From contig WAID01000008.1 in assembly GCA_016584495.1 (NCBI GenBank), forward strand, positions 248,001-312,000: 64,000 nt of DNA. The letters are read 5' to 3'. This stretch comes from Celoporthe dispersa (lineage: Eukaryota > Ascomycota > Sordariomycetes > Diaporthales > Cryphonectriaceae). Shown here piece after piece: positions 12,201 through 24,140 of the stretch. Position 1 is the stretch's first letter, and each line of letters begins with the position of its first letter. Below the pieces are notes generated by a model. It ran no database searches and was not told where the DNA came from. It saw only the letters and a program-made list of their open reading frames with translations. The position numbers were made by a program, and so were the translations under genes.

Positions 12201-12495
12201 CACCTGGGACGACTACGACAACTTCTTCAGCAAGTACTTCATCATCCCCGGCTCCGACGAGGAGAAGACGCTCAAGGAGGGCGACGACGACGACAAGGCC
12301 AAGCTGGCCGGCAGGGTCCCCTACGGCCACATCGTCCGGGAGGAGTTCCCAGGTGGCGTCCAGGAGGTCAAGGAGTGCCTCGGCCGCGTCAGGGGCACGC
12401 TGGTGGAGATGCCGCTGGATTTCTTGGTGGACGTGAAGGACCTTGCCAAGTCCGGACTGGAGCTCAACGGGTTCACGGATGAGATCTACACTTGA
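9244..12495 (+). CDS. Phospholipase D (Spo14/PLD-type, two HKD motifs), frameshifted in this sequence
   Basis: Hydrolyses phosphatidylcholine to phosphatidic acid. Nine exons fit: 9244-9460, 9565-9738, 9808-9818, 9904-10171, 10236-10379, 10463-10562, 10650-10889, 10976-11078 and 11166-12495, giving 861 residues once one extra base is discounted. The first HxKxxxxD motif reads HHEKLCVVDKKIAFMGGLD (about residue 204); the second reads HTKCLIADDRLVLIGSANLN (about residue 625). Exon 3 is only 11 nt but is needed to keep the frame into the HTKHHLEGLH segment. The frame breaks at the CCCC run 11911-11914: one base too many separates SEIAVVIEDPTPV from MNGEPWTASKF, which are adjacent in the family. 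I read this as a sequencing indel, though a true pseudogene cannot be excluded. An intron at 9819-9903 carries a GTT/GCT microsatellite. The gene lies about 310 bp from the RIP-type block. Confidence 0.9.
9808..9818 (+). other. 11-nt microexon of the phospholipase D gene
   Basis: TGAACTCTGAG flanked by CCCACAG and GTAAGA, between introns of 69 nt (9739-9807) and 85 nt (9819-9903). It supplies LNSE and keeps the frame into HTKHHLEGLH. Confidence 0.7.
9819..9903 (+). repeat. GTT/GCT microsatellite inside phospholipase D intron
   Basis: TGT TGT TGT TGC TGC TGC-type tract at about 9829-9860 within a short intron, directly after the 11-nt exon. Confidence 0.7.
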
Positions 12496-13359
12496 GAGAG
12501 AAAAAAAGTGTCGGGGTTTTTCCTCCTTTTCCTCTTCTCTCTCTCCTGCCTTTGGTCGTAGTAAAGCCGATCATGAGAACAGACACGTTGGTCTCTGTTG
12601 TTAGTCGCCAATACAAGTCCATTCCTGCTGACATGTCGACAAATCAACACGTCCTCAGGACTAGAGCGAGACGGTGTGGCTTTTTGTTTCAGCCCCAAGA
12701 ATGCTTAGCACCTGTGAAAGACAACCACCGCCTTATATTTGAGAGCCTCCCATATCAGATTCCCCCAAAACCTTTTCGTTGAGATGCTGGGATGCTGCAG
12801 ACACACGACACCTGAACACGTTTTCCCTTGCCGGTGATGAATATAGTCTTGAACCAACGAAAAGAAGAAAAGAAAAAAGAAAAAATCAAGTCATATTAGT
12901 ATGCATATCCGTCTTCCTCCTTCTCAAGCGTTCCGACTTGGGTATCCTGTCGGTCGCTCTGCTCACACCACCACCCCAGTGGCCCCATGATGCCAGCTGA
13001 CCCTTCAAATTCGCACCCTCCTCGATCCTCCCGACGTGGGCGATAGTTCTGGGGCGAATCGTGAGCCGCTGCCTCCCGGTATACCGTAATCACGCCCGTA
13101 AGCCTCCAGAGAACCGGGCACATATTAATGTCCCCTCCCCCTCCCTCCCTTTTTTTTTCCTTCTGTATCACATATGCGAGCATGACGCTTTAATATACAA
13201 ACATATAGAATATGTGGCGCTCACGTTCGCAGTCGTGCAAAAGCGTTCTTTGGCCTACCCAATCTGCTGCCTGAGCATGCTGGTCGTATAACTGTCAGGA
13301 ACTCTTTTGTTTTGTCATCCTTCATCAGATGGTTCCACCTCCGTCCGTGCTCCGTCACC
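12496..13359. other. Convergent intergenic region
   Basis: Holds the 3' flanks of the phospholipase D gene and of the minus-strand ER gene, with pyrimidine-rich and A-rich tracts. No gene seen. Confidence 0.5.
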
Positions 13360-15661
13360 TCAGTCCGTCTTGCCGTTGGCATTGGAGCCGAGGAGTGGTG
13401 CCTTGAAGTCGTCGTTCAGGAAGAGCCTGTTAGCTCTCCTCCTGCCGAAACGCCCACGGAACCATGACGCAGAGCCCAGGAGCAGGCCGGCGACGCAGCC
13501 GATGGTGAGGTATGGATGCTCCGAGAAGGTCACCCGCATGTCGAAGAAGATCTTCTCGAAGCTCGAGATCGTCAGCTTAGGCTTGATCTTGGGAGGCTGT
13601 GCCGTGACCTTGTTGATGGTCTCCAGGATCGAGGTGCGCGAGGGGACAATGTAATTCCCGGTGCTGGTCTGGTCCCAGTAGCGGCGGTTCTGGAGCTGTG
13701 TCAGCAAAGGAAACACGAATACTGGCGATCGCTGAATACTCACATCCTCGTCATTGATGATGACCCTCTCGCCGTCCTTGACGTCGATTCCATAAGTCGT
13801 CTTGATCCACCTCTGCCAGAAGACGCCGTCGACCCAGGCGAACGAGACCTCCTTGCGGTCCGCACGATCCATGTTCACGTGGATGAGCTTGGCTGCCCTG
13901 AGAGCCCTCTGGTCGCCACGGTCCTCGGCCTCCTCGATCCGCAGCTGCTTGGCATCGCGCAGCTCCTGCCGTTCCAGCTGGAAAAGCTGTATCTGCTTGT
14001 CCATCCACTCACTGGCGGCGCTCTTCATCTCCCCTGATGGCGCTCGTGAACGACTCCTGATCCTGCCTGTTGATGATTCCGAGAACCACAATCTTGCCAT
14101 CCATGATCTCGCGGGCGTTCGAGGCAGTCAGTTCCGGGACGATGGGCAGCCAGACTGACTTCATCCACGTCAAGACCTGACGGGTGTCGCGCATCTCGTT
14201 CGGCGTGAGAGGAGTGTAGTAGGTCGGCCTGCCTTCGCGAGAGGCCAAAAGCCTCGGCCAGGTCGTGATCTTATACCGGTCGTAGAGCTTCGGATCATTG
14301 GTCTTGACCAGCTTGGCCTTTCCGATGAGGCTCAGCGGCAGCCGCTCGAGAGCCATGAAGTCCTCGCTCGTGGTCGCGTGATCATAAAAGTATATGAAGA
14401 TCACCTCCTCTCTGGCCTCCAGGGCCTCGAGCGACTCGGCATCCACCTCTTGCACGCCGGTAGACAGCTCGACAGCGCTTTCGGCATAGTGCACAAAATC
14501 ACCGATCCCACGCAGCCCATCGTATTCGACACGCTCGCCACCTCGGAAGAACAAGATTGTAGGGTAGCCACGAAGGTGGGCGTCCTTGCAGAGACGCTTG
14601 TTGGCCTCGCAGTTGACCTCGCCGACGTTGAGCTTCCCTTGCATCTCCTTGGCGAGCTGGACCCAGTTCGGGGCCATAGCTTGACAGTGATGGCACCAGG
14701 GCGCGTAGAACTTGATGAACCACGGCTCCTGCGTCATTGTCACCAGTGTCTGAAAGCTTTCAGCGGTGAGAGGGACAGATACGCCGTTCGGGTTCGGGGT
14801 CTTGGTCGGCTTCGCGGGTCGGGCCTTTGCTGGGGCGGGCGGTGCAGCTTTGACTGCATCGACCTTGGGCTCCTGGGGTTTGAGTGCAGCCAGCTCCTCG
14901 ACAGCTGGGGCCGCAGCACCAGCAGCAGCAGGCGCGGCGGGCGCACCAGCCTTGCCGGCCTCCCTGAGCTCGACTTCTCCTGCTGGAGACTTGGGCTTGG
15001 GCATCGAAGCCATCGAGTCGCCACCATCCGCCTTGGGGCGCTGCTTATCGTATGCCTTGGGCGTCAGCACCGTCTTGGGCCTGGAACCAGGCCTCGCGCT
15101 TTCGAGAACAGGCTCGATCTGGTCGGACAGAAATTGTATGCTCTTGACGCCCTTCCAGCTATCTTTCTTCTCGCCGCCTACGAACAGCATTGTTGTCGGA
15201 TATGACTGGACACCATTCTTGCTGCACAGATCGTAGAACGCAATGCAGTTGATCGTTGCGAACCGCCAATCGTAGTATTCTGTAAATGTCGTCGACGGTT
15301 CTGACATCTCTTCGGTGTAGTAAAACTCGTACAACGTGCGGAAGTTGGGCGCGAAGTCCTGGCAGTGAGGGCAGTACGGGCTATGTTTCTATCAGCAGGG
15401 CTTTCTCTTTGTGCAGGGTCGTCGACACACAGAGAGGAGCAGCACAGACCTGTAATGTTTGACTAGCATGTGCTTGGATGCCTTGATCTCCTTTTCGAAG
15501 GTGTCGGGTGTAAGTTCTAGGATCGGGGGCACCACCTTCCCGTCGAACTGGGTGTACTCCTGGGAGTAATCCGCCGGTATCTCCTCATCTTCCTCTTCTT
15601 GGGCCGCCACGTGGGCCACTGCTCCGAGGAGCAGGCCCCATACCAGAGAAGAGAGCCTCAT
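13360..15661 (-). CDS. ER transmembrane protein with two thioredoxin (PDI-like) domains, frameshifted
   Basis: Probable membrane-bound protein disulfide isomerase of the endoplasmic reticulum. Exons 15450-15661, 13744-15380 and 13360-13695 give 727 residues when one extra base is removed. It starts with a signal peptide (MRLSSLVWGLLLGAVAHVAA). Domain 1 has the active site CPHC (about residue 74), created across the first intron; domain 2 has APWCHHC (about residue 299). An Ala/Pro/Lys-rich linker separates them. A transmembrane helix (about residues 676-695) is followed by a basic cytosolic tail. The layout resembles yeast Eps1, but orthology is not established. The frame breaks at CCCC 14031-14034 (GGGG on the coding strand), between SFTSAIR and the helical EMKSAASEW segment. 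It is divergent from the Tdp1 gene, sharing a 1.0-kb promoter region. Confidence 0.85.
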
Positions 15662-16696
15662 GGTCTATGGGCTCCTCGGTGGAGAGCACGGCGCAGGACA
15701 CTCACTGGTCCTCCGGGACCACGACGAAGATAATCTAGTGGGCAAGAGCAGGATGGCACAAAGGGGTGCGAGGTTCGACGTCCCCGTAGCACACGTGTGT
15801 CCGTCTCGCGTGTTCTGTAGTCGCCTTCGTGGGTGGCCGTGTCACCTAGTCATCAGGGATCTGTGGCGACGGGCAACAGTTGGGATGAAGATGGGTATCT
15901 CGAGAGCAGAAGACACAAAGTCGGAAGACACCAGGCGACAGCGAGGGACAGGGGCAGCGCGACGATACGACGACGGCCGACGCAGCACCGACGGGTCGAA
16001 AGAGAGTCTCGATCGCGCGAGGACGGATGATCAGATGAAGCTGTGCCGTCAGCTATCCGTAGTAGTTGTTGAAGAAACGGCTTGCAAACGGTGTAGGCGA
16101 CAGGTCGACGTTGAAAGAAAGTCGCGACAGAGGCCAAGGCGGTGGCTGAAGGAGATGCGAAGCCAAGCCAGGTCAACTAAGTTGGCGCGGATCCTAGAGG
16201 CCAGTGTCTCATCCGTCAAGCCTCTCCAGGCGACTGGACAAGGCCCTGGCGGTCCAATCCTGGTCGGGTCTCGCCCGTCCCCTGAGGCTGGGCTGCTTCC
16301 GCAAATAACCACCACGACTCTAGCTCAGGGCCAGTGGTGTTAGTGACTACCTGAGCTGTCCCTGCAGACCACACCAGAAAGCCATGTCACCGTTACCACA
16401 CGTGTTCTAGAAGCCGACGACTGCAGCACAATGCTCCAGCTGCTCCTCCTCAGTCTCCATCAACATGCTATGCCATGCCAGCTTGCCCAGGACATAAAAA
16501 TGAGTGGTGCTTCGATGCAATGAAGGCTGACCAAGCAATGGGAATTTCCTATCCTGGCCGTTCACACGCTTGCCGTATTGACTTATCGCCACTGCAGTGC
16601 TAATAGCTCAAAAAATGTGAGACTACTGCAACGATATCTCACTCCAGATACTTGATCAACCCTATCGCGCGCCCCAGGCGTCTAACACCAGAGACC
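15662..16696. promoter_or_regulatory. Divergent promoter region, ER protein gene and TDP1
   Basis: About 1 kb between two divergent start codons. No obvious TATA box or repeated operator seen. An open frame on the + strand (15660-16343) has no family features and no coding signature. Confidence 0.4.
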
Positions 16697-18479
16697 ATGG
16701 AGCCACCGCCAAAAAGGCGTCGCTTGAGCGAGCAGGATGATGATGCGCTTGGGAGGAGCGCCACGGGTGAAGCAATGGACTCGCTTCCTCGGTCACTCAG
16801 CCATCCTATCAGTCCGCCCAGACGGACGAGTCGCCCACAGGCCCTTCTCCCGCCCGAGATGCCCACGAGCGCGGCCACGGCGGCCAAGTCCTCATCAGGC
16901 GAAGAAGACACAACGGTCTTCAAGTCGCCGTTCCAGCTCACCTGGATCCGTGACCTCCCCGAAGCTGCAAACAAGGATGCTGTGACCCTGCGAGACCTGC
17001 TCGGGGATCCACTCATCGCAGAGGCCTGGGAGTTCAACTATCTACACGACATTGAGTTCCTGATGGATGCTTTTGACGAGGATGTCAGGAACCTGGTCCA
17101 AGTCCACCTTGTTCACGGCTTCTGGAAGAAGGAGGACCCGAGTCGGTTAATGCTGGAGGTCAGTCTTCACTGGCTGACTGATTGGTCCTGCCGCCAGAGG
17201 CCCATTGACTCACAAGCCCGGTCGGACAGGAACAAGCTCGGGCGCACGAGAACGTCACGCTCCACTGCGCGTTCATGCCGGAGATGTTTGGGACGCATCA
17301 CTGCAAGATGCTGATACTACTTCGCCATGATGATACAGCCCAGGTTATCATCCATACGGCCAACATGATCGCGCGAGACTGGACGAATATGACCCAGTCC
17401 GTATGGCGAAGCCCCTTGCTGCCGCTGAGGGCGTCGCATGCGACTGGTACTGCCGGGAATAGTTCTCCTGCGATCGGCAGCGGAGAGAAGTTCAAGAACG
17501 ACCTGCTAAACTACCTTCGCGCGTACAACCAGAGGAGGCCCGTCTGTAGAGAGCTGGTGGAGAAGCTCGACAGGTACGACTTCTCCGCCATCAGAGCCGC
17601 CCTCGTCGCCTCTGTCCCAGGCCGGCACAACATCCATGATGCGACTGAAGAGACGAAATGGGGCTGGGCGGCACTGAAGAGCGCCCTGCGACAAGTGCAC
17701 GTCCAAGACGGAGAGTCTGAGGTCGTCGTCCAGGTCTCGAGCATCGCCACCCTGGGCCCGACAGACAGCTGGCTCCGCCGCAGTCTATTCGACTCGTTAA
17801 AGGCGTCCAAGAACAAAGCAGAAGAAGAGCCGCGCTTCAAAGTGGTGTTCCCCACCCCTGACGAGATCCGCCGGAGTCTGGATGGCTACGAATCCGGTGC
17901 ATCCATCCACACCAAAATTCAGTCTGCCCAGCAAGCCAAGCAGCTGCTCTACCTGAAGCCGATATTCTATCACTGGGCGAATGATTCCGAGCGGGGTCAA
18001 TGTGAGCTCTTCTCTCGTGGAAATATCAGGTGCTCCTGACGGCAGCATGAGGCTGACAGTGAGAGGATAGCACTGAAACTCGATGCTGAGGTCCAGGAAG
18101 CCGGCCGCAAACGAGCAGCACCCCACATCAAGACTTATATTCGCTACGGCGAGAAGTCCATCGACTGGGCCCTTGTCACGTCGGCTAACCTCTCCAAACA
18201 GGCGTGGGGCGAGGCTGTCACCAGCTCTGGCGAGGTGCGGATAGCATCATGGGAGATCGGCGTCCTCGTGTGGCCGTCCCTTTTGCCGACGATGCAACTA
18301 TGGTGGGTACTTTCAGCCAGGACACACCTGACCGAGACGAGGGAGACAAGACTCCGGTCGTCGGCCTGCGCATCCCGTACAACATCCCTTTGCAGCCATA
18401 TGGCAGGGATGAAGAGCCATGGGTCGCGACCGCAAGTCACACCGAGCCTGATTGGAAGGGACAGAAGTGGGTGACGTGA
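16697..18479 (+). CDS. TDP1: Tyrosyl-DNA phosphodiesterase 1, frameshifted
   Basis: Removes topoisomerase I peptides and other adducts from DNA 3' ends in the nucleus. Exons 16697-17158, 17230-18001 and 18101-18479 give 537 residues if one missing base is restored. The first HxK motif is in FGTHHCKMLIL (about residue 177); the second is in APHIKTYIRY followed by SANLSKQAWG (about residue 420). The N-terminus carries a basic KRRR stretch, probably nuclear targeting. The C-terminal signature PYGRDEEPWVATASHTEPDW is in another frame: the break is at TTTT 18281-18284, one base short. The second intron is uncertain: reading straight through 18001-18100 leaves the frame open except for one TGA at 18037-18039. 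An upstream in-frame ATG at 16652 is possible, but the MEPPPKRRR start looks more natural. Confidence 0.88.
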
Positions 18480-18709
18480 TGTTGGCAGGCCCGCCCGAGA
18501 GCACGGAGGCCTACGAAGATCAACAACCATGGCAGCCACTTGGTCCAGTTTACTGGATTGGTATATTCCTGACCATCCTAACCTGTGAACATAATCCGTA
18601 TCTGCTACATCGCAATGCCTGGCCGTCGTCTCCCGCCGCCGTGCGCGTGTTACATGTATTGTCGCCCGCAAGGCCATTCATCATCAGCCGGACCATCATC
18701 ATGGTTGAT

Positions 18710-19252
18710 CTAGTTTCCACCAACCTCCTCGGGCACCTTGCTCTCGTCGAAGCCGCACTCCTTCTTCAGCTTCTCAACCAGCTCCGCATACTTCTTCTTG
18801 GCCGCCTCCTGCGCCTCCGCCGTAGGGACGGGGTCGTCGTTGCCGTTGAGCTCCTTCAGGTTCTTCTGCCAGGCGTCCTTCTTGTACTTGCCCTGTGTCG
18901 CACGAACGAAGGAGCCGTCAGTATGCGTGTGACGACGTTGATGTATGTGACACAATCACTCATCCTCGGTTCCGGAAGGGCGGGGTCGGGAGGGCATGTG
19001 TGTGATTTGAATTACCTTGAAGTCGAAGACACCGGGAGCGGGAGCCTTGGAGATGTCCTCACCAGTGGCGACCTTGTAGAGACCTGTACAGCAAGGAAGA
19101 AAATCAGACAGGACCATCACCATGGGAGTGGGAGGGGGACAGAGGGGGAGGGGGATGTGCGCACCGTAGAGCGCGAGCAGGTCGTCCTGGCCTGGCTTGG
19201 AGGTCAACTTCTTGGAGTCGACGACGGCCTTGTCAAAAGCTTCCTGAGACAT
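18710..19252 (-). CDS. Acyl-CoA-binding protein
   Basis: Small cytosolic carrier of long-chain acyl-CoA esters. Three exons (19165-19252, 19016-19083, 18710-18892) encode 112 residues, slightly longer than the usual 86-105. Family signatures: FDKAVVDSKKLTSKPGQDDLLALYGLYKVATGE split across exon 1 and 2, then KYKKDAWQ and the C-terminal helix AAKKKYAELVEKLKKECGF. The ligand-binding Tyr, Lys and Trp positions are present. No frameshift. It ends convergently, about 230 bp from the end of TDP1. Confidence 0.92.
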
Positions 19253-20695
19253 GCTGGGCAGGTGGTCGTGGCGGCGAGGGGAGTCGGTAGGTGGTCTGTT
19301 GTGTTATTTCAAAACCGTGCTTTCTTGCTCGCTTGCGATATGAAGTCACAGATAGGAGAAGGGTGGGAGGTTGTTGTTGAGTGTCGAGGTTGTTAGGGTC
19401 CAAGTTGTTGAGCTCTAGGAGCTCCCCCCCCTCTCCCCTCCTCTAGGCCGCTGTTTGGCGGGGCAGCACGCAAGGCACGTCACTTGACTATGTTCTGGTG
19501 GCGTCAATGCAGGGGTCATACTTGCTACTCGACAGGGGGCAGCGCGGGGCTCCACGGACGCCGCCGCGGCTGGACGAGGCTGTTGTGTATGGTCTCACGC
19601 TTCTGTTTCTTCCCATGCATGTATGGTATGAGCATAAACGACGTTTTGAAGACAATGTCTTCTTCTTCTTCTTCTTCTTCTTCCTCCTCCTCCTCCCCCT
19701 TTTTTTCCCCTGGCTTGTTCGCTCTCTCCCTTTGACTTGGGATGAATGTGTTTCTGTGCGAGAACATCATTTTGCTAGGTAGCTGGAGCCATTAATGTTG
19801 ATGTCTTGACCTTTCCTTTACTGTAAAAAAAAACCTACCGTTATAGTGTCACAGGCGTGGCAATTCTATGATTCCATAGGAATGAACAGTTGTTTGTGGC
19901 ATTTTACCAAGCCAGGGGGTTGTAGTTGATGGTTCAGTAGTGTTTCCAGTATGGCGGATGGACCTCTACTGTCATGGCAGTTGGACGGAGCAACCACCGG
20001 GGTTGACGATGTCTACTGTTTTCAAGAATTCTTCAGGGCCAATTTGTACTAGAAGACGACTCATCATCCTCACTAATAACATCTCTTTTTCTCGACCAGT
20101 GGTCCTGCGCGCACAGCCTACATACAATAACTACCACGTTACACCAGGGGGGGGGCCTCCTCCTACTTGACTACTTACACAATCTCAGAGACCCCATCAC
20201 CTCCTCAATATTTACCCACCACCCCATCACTAAATGTACATACAGCCAAGAGCGCTCACTTATCGCTGCGCAGAGATCGATCGTTCAGGAAACAGGGAAG
20301 AAAGGAGGGAGAAAGGAAAAGAGAGAGACAGAGAGAAATAAAAGAAAAGAACTTGCCCCTCGGTGAGGCCTAACCAAGCTTAATACACCGACGCCCACCT
20401 TTGTTAGCCCAGCCGGACCGCCAAGAAGCTTGCCTGGCCACCCGGGTCTTCCTTCAGTGCCCGCAGCTCTGGAGTCCAATACCACAATTGACCTGTAAGG
20501 ATCCAGATCGCCGGCAGGTGGGACCTCTGGTGCAGGGGACAGGCGCAATCTTCTCTTGTCCAGCCGCGGTGAGCTTCCTGTTTTGGGTCCTGCCCCAGGG
20601 CGGACGCTGGACGACAGGGACAAATACCCACGATGACACGGCGGACCTTAGATAACCTGCGCGATAGGAGAAGCTGGTTGGCCTCCTCGCGTGCC
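19253..20695. promoter_or_regulatory. Divergent intergenic region between acyl-CoA-binding protein and RNase T2 genes
   Basis: About 1.5 kb of upstream DNA for both genes. It contains a (TTC)n/(TCC)n tract at about 19658-19697 and a run of nine G near 20146. No gene seen. Confidence 0.45.
19658..19697. repeat. (TTC)n(TCC)n microsatellite
   Basis: Uninterrupted TTC triplets followed by TCC triplets, intergenic. Confidence 0.85.
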
Positions 20696-20701
20696 TATAA
20701 A
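20696..20701 (+). promoter_or_regulatory. TATA box of the RNase T2 gene
   Basis: TATAAA lies 87 bp upstream of the chosen ATG at 20788 in a GC-rich context. This is a typical distance for a highly expressed or inducible fungal gene; function is inferred. Confidence 0.5.
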
Positions 20702-20787
20702 GGAGGGCCTGGAATGGTAGTCGTCTCTTGTCCAGAGGGCTCCTGATGTTGTCGTGCACGACGAGCCGTGAACAAAGCCGTATCAAG

Positions 20788-22231
20788 ATGCATCGCCCTT
20801 TGATCTTGCTCGCCACCCTCGTCGCCACTGGGGAGGCTACGGCCAGCCTCTACGGCCGAAGCCTCTACGGCGAGAGCACGTCGAACCATACCTGCCAGCT
20901 CTGTACGCTTGTGTGCCCCGGGGCCTAACGTAGTGGGCTGTCGAATTGTGACACTGTGAGGCTGACTGGCTGACTCCTCTGTCTCTCAGACGACCCCATC
21001 CTGTCGTGCTCGGCAGGGGCGCAGGCCAACATCACAGATTCGTGCTGCACCGAGACATTTGGGGGCCTGGTTGTACGTGTGTACCTTGACGAGGTCTGGC
21101 GCACAGAAGCGCTGACAACATGTCCGATTTCAGCTCTCGACGCAATACTGGGACACATATACTGGTCTCGAGTCTCAGGGCCAAGTCCTGCCCAAGAACG
21201 CCTGGACCCTTCACGGCCTATGGCCGGATTTCTGCAACGGTCGGTAGCCATCATCGCTGGAAACTCCCCAAAAAAAAAATCGACAAATCCTACGTCCATA
21301 CTAATAATGCACCTCCCCAGGCTCTTACACGCAGTATTGTGACCTGAGGTGAGTCAACAGACACGACCAGGGCCAAGAGGGCGGAAAGAATTCGTTCAGG
21401 GGTTCATTCTCACACGTGCACTCACAGCCGCCAATACGATCCGGCTCCCTCACCAAACACCACCACGGGGACATCCTCCGGCACACCAGTGCCCCCTTAC
21501 AATGGCTCCAACATAGGCACCTTCCTCGAGCCATTTGGGAAATACGACCTCCTCGCTTACATGAACAAGTGAAGCCTCTCCTCCCCTTCTCTCAAAACGG
21601 AAAGTACTTAGGACTAAACAACTGCGGCCAGGTACTGGATCTCCCAAGGCTCGCCCAACTACGACTTCTGGGGCCACGAGTTCTCCAAGCACGCCACCTG
21701 CTATTCCGCCTTCGACGTCCCCTGCTACGGCCCACAGTACGTCGAGCACCAGGACGTGGTCGACTTCTTCGAGACCGCCATCGCGTGGTACCGCACCGTG
21801 CCCACGTACAAGTGGCTCGCCGACGCCGGCATCGTGCCCAGCAACAGCACCACATACACGCTCGGCGACGTCCAGAGCGTGCTGACCGCGGCGTTCGGGG
21901 AAATCCCGTACCTGGCCTGCTCGGGGGCCAAGTACAACGATACCGCCGCCGGCGCGGGCTCGGGTGACACCGGATACACCGTTTTGGACGAGGTCTGGTA
22001 CTGTGAGTAGTAGCAGCACCACCCACCCACCCCTTTAGGGCGTTCTTGTAATAGCCCGTTGGCGGCCAGAGCACTGACCTTATCTGCTTAGATCACCATG
22101 TGTACGGCCGTCCCCAGGACGTGCGCGGGGTGCCTGTCGCGGCGAATGCGACGGGCGGTAGCTTGGGAAACTGTGCTTCCTCGCCGGGGGCTATTCACTA
22201 TTACCTGCGCACAAATGGATCCGAGGCGTGA
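20788..22231 (+). CDS. Secreted ribonuclease T2
   Basis: Extracellular or vacuolar endoribonuclease cutting single-stranded RNA via a 2',3'-cyclic intermediate. Seven exons (20788-20902, 20990-21072, 21134-21239, 21321-21348, 21428-21568, 21632-22002, 22092-22231) encode 327 residues with no frameshift; exon 4 is only 28 nt. A signal peptide of about 19 residues (MHRPLILLATLVATGEATA) is followed by a Cys-rich mature protein with several N-glycosylation sites. The two conserved active-site segments are LHGLWPDFC (about residue 93) and WGHEFSKHATC (about residue 171), carrying the catalytic histidines. The ATG was chosen because it starts a clean signal peptide just downstream of a TATA box. 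Confidence 0.93.
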
Positions 22232-22694
22232 AATGGCTCCATTTGTTATGTGAGCAATATGGTCTTGCACACGAGGTTGTGAATACATGAATGTACTTGA
22301 GAAGTATGTCGAAAAAAAGAAGAAGAAAAAACAACGGAACATCGTGCAAGAGATAATCCGCCTGCTTGCTTAAGTTGCCCAGGTCCTTTCATAGGGCCAG
22401 AGCTGGGACGAAGGGTCCTGGTGCAATCTAACAGCAAGATATATGTAGCTGCATCCCTTTCGTAAATCCGTGAAGAGCGCTTCAAAAAGTGAATCATATT
22501 CATGGGACAAAGTACGACGTGGTCGTTGAAAACATATCTTTATACATGGTTCCATTTGAACTGATCATGGAATCTCAAGTGGTCTAGCCTGAAACTCCAT
22601 TTTCGTAGCCGGACTAGCGACACACCAGACCATCCTCCGTAGGACCGCCGCCTAGAGGGGAGAAGACAATACAGCATCAAAAAGACATCTCCTC
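22232..22694. other. Convergent intergenic region
   Basis: 3' flanks of RNase T2 (+) and SEC62 (-). No gene seen. Confidence 0.5.
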
Positions 22695-24140
22695 CTACTC
22701 ATCATCTGGCAGCTCTTCCACCCGGGGAGCCTCGTAGGCGCCTCTCTGCCGCGGCTCCGAGCCTGTCGCTATCTGCGTGTCCGTGGCTGTCGTGGTTGCG
22801 CTTGCTGGCATCGGCTGGCCGGTAGTAGCTGCAAAGGTCGACTGCGCGCTGGCACTCCCTCCACCACCCGAGGACGACTTCTTCTTCTTCTTCTTTGCTG
22901 TCTATGTGATCATGTCAGCGCGGGAGATTCTTTCCTCCTCAGATCTGGAGAGTATATATATAGATTCAGACTTACCTCGTGCCAAGCCCAGACAGGCTTA
23001 AAGGAGTCGACAAACGAAACATCCTCCCAGAGGTTGGGAAACAGCCAGAGACCGGGAGAGACAACGAAGTAGGTGAGGCAGAAGAGGATGACACGGAAGA
23101 TAGCCATGGCGAAGAAGGCAGCCAGCAGCCATAGGAAACCCCAACTGAGGTAGTAGACACCCTGGCGCATCTTCAGCGGCCAGAGGGGGTACAGGACCAC
23201 AGTGAAGATGGCGACGAGGGCGAGGACGGCGTAGACCTTGCGCATGACCTGGCTGCCCTCGTACAGCCAGGCATAGTACATGTCATCGCCGGCATCCTGC
23301 TGTCCGACAATCTTGACGTTCCAGAGACCCTTGACACGCTTCTTCGGCGGGTTGGGCATAGTGCTCGGGTCGATCTTCTCGACTCGGAGGGCCAACATCG
23401 ACATGGGTAGCAGCTTGAAGGCGTTCTCGAGCGATGCCCGGTCGGTGATCTGGGGAAGTGCGGGGTTCTTCTTGCGGGCCTTCTCGTAGGCGGGGGACTG
23501 CAGGGCTCGGAGGGCTCTCTTGACTGTTACGTGGATGTCAGTACGAGGGCCCGGGTTTGTTCAGGGGCGATGGCAGGAGGGCAGACGACGTTTACATACC
23601 TCTAAACATGTCCTTACGCTCGCCGTTCATGATGCAGGTACGAAGCTTCAGGTCCTGGGCTCGCAAGAAATTCGCCATGGAGATGGCGATGGGGTTGGGA
23701 GGTCCGGGGGTGATGGGCTGGGGACCGCCTGGCTGTGGACCACCCTGAGGTCGCGGGCCTTGAGGCTGTCCCTGGCCTGGTGGTCCTTGTTGTCCCTGCG
23801 GTGGCTGCTGTCCTCCCTGCTGTTGGCCTTGCTGCTGGGCCTGCTGCTGGGCCATCATTCTCTGCTGCAGCATGCGCTGCTGCATCTGCTGCTGGACACG
23901 TTGCATCACCTGCTCGACGGGGACGCCCTCCTTGGCGGCCTGCTCGGCGATCTGGGCCTCAAAGTTCCTCTTGGCCTCCACCTGGAACTTCTTAATCTGC
24001 TCGATCTGCTCGGGGGTAGGCTGTTGGCCTGGCTGAAGGCGCATTCCTGGGGGCAAGGGGATCGGGATGCCAGGACCTCGCATAGGCATGCCAGGGCCGG
24101 GCATGGGCATCCCACCCCGGGGCGGAACAGGTCCAGACAT
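22695..24140 (-). CDS. SEC62: Translocation protein Sec62
   Basis: ER membrane subunit of the Sec62/Sec63 complex that drives post-translational protein import through Sec61. Exons 23600-24140, 22976-23523 and 22695-22901 encode 431 residues, no frameshift. The N-terminal third is Pro/Gly/Met-rich, then Gln-rich (about residues 75-130). The conserved cytosolic domain includes NFLRAQDLK and KRVKGLWNVKIVGQQDAGDD. Two hydrophobic segments follow (VYAVLALVAIFTVVLYPLW and the Phe-rich WGFLWLLAAFFAMAIFRVIL), as in the family, then LWLFPNLWEDVSFVDSFKPV. The last exon encodes a Lys stretch and an acidic tail ending LPDDE. It is divergent from the next gene. Confidence 0.92.

Noticed and set aside
15660..16343. 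227-codon open frame in the divergent promoter region
   Set aside because: Starts on top of the ER protein start codon, Arg-rich chance frame, no motif.
9244..18479. Functional cluster of phospholipase D and TDP1, both HKD-superfamily enzymes
   Set aside because: They act on different substrates in different compartments and are separated by an unrelated gene; proximity is probably chance.
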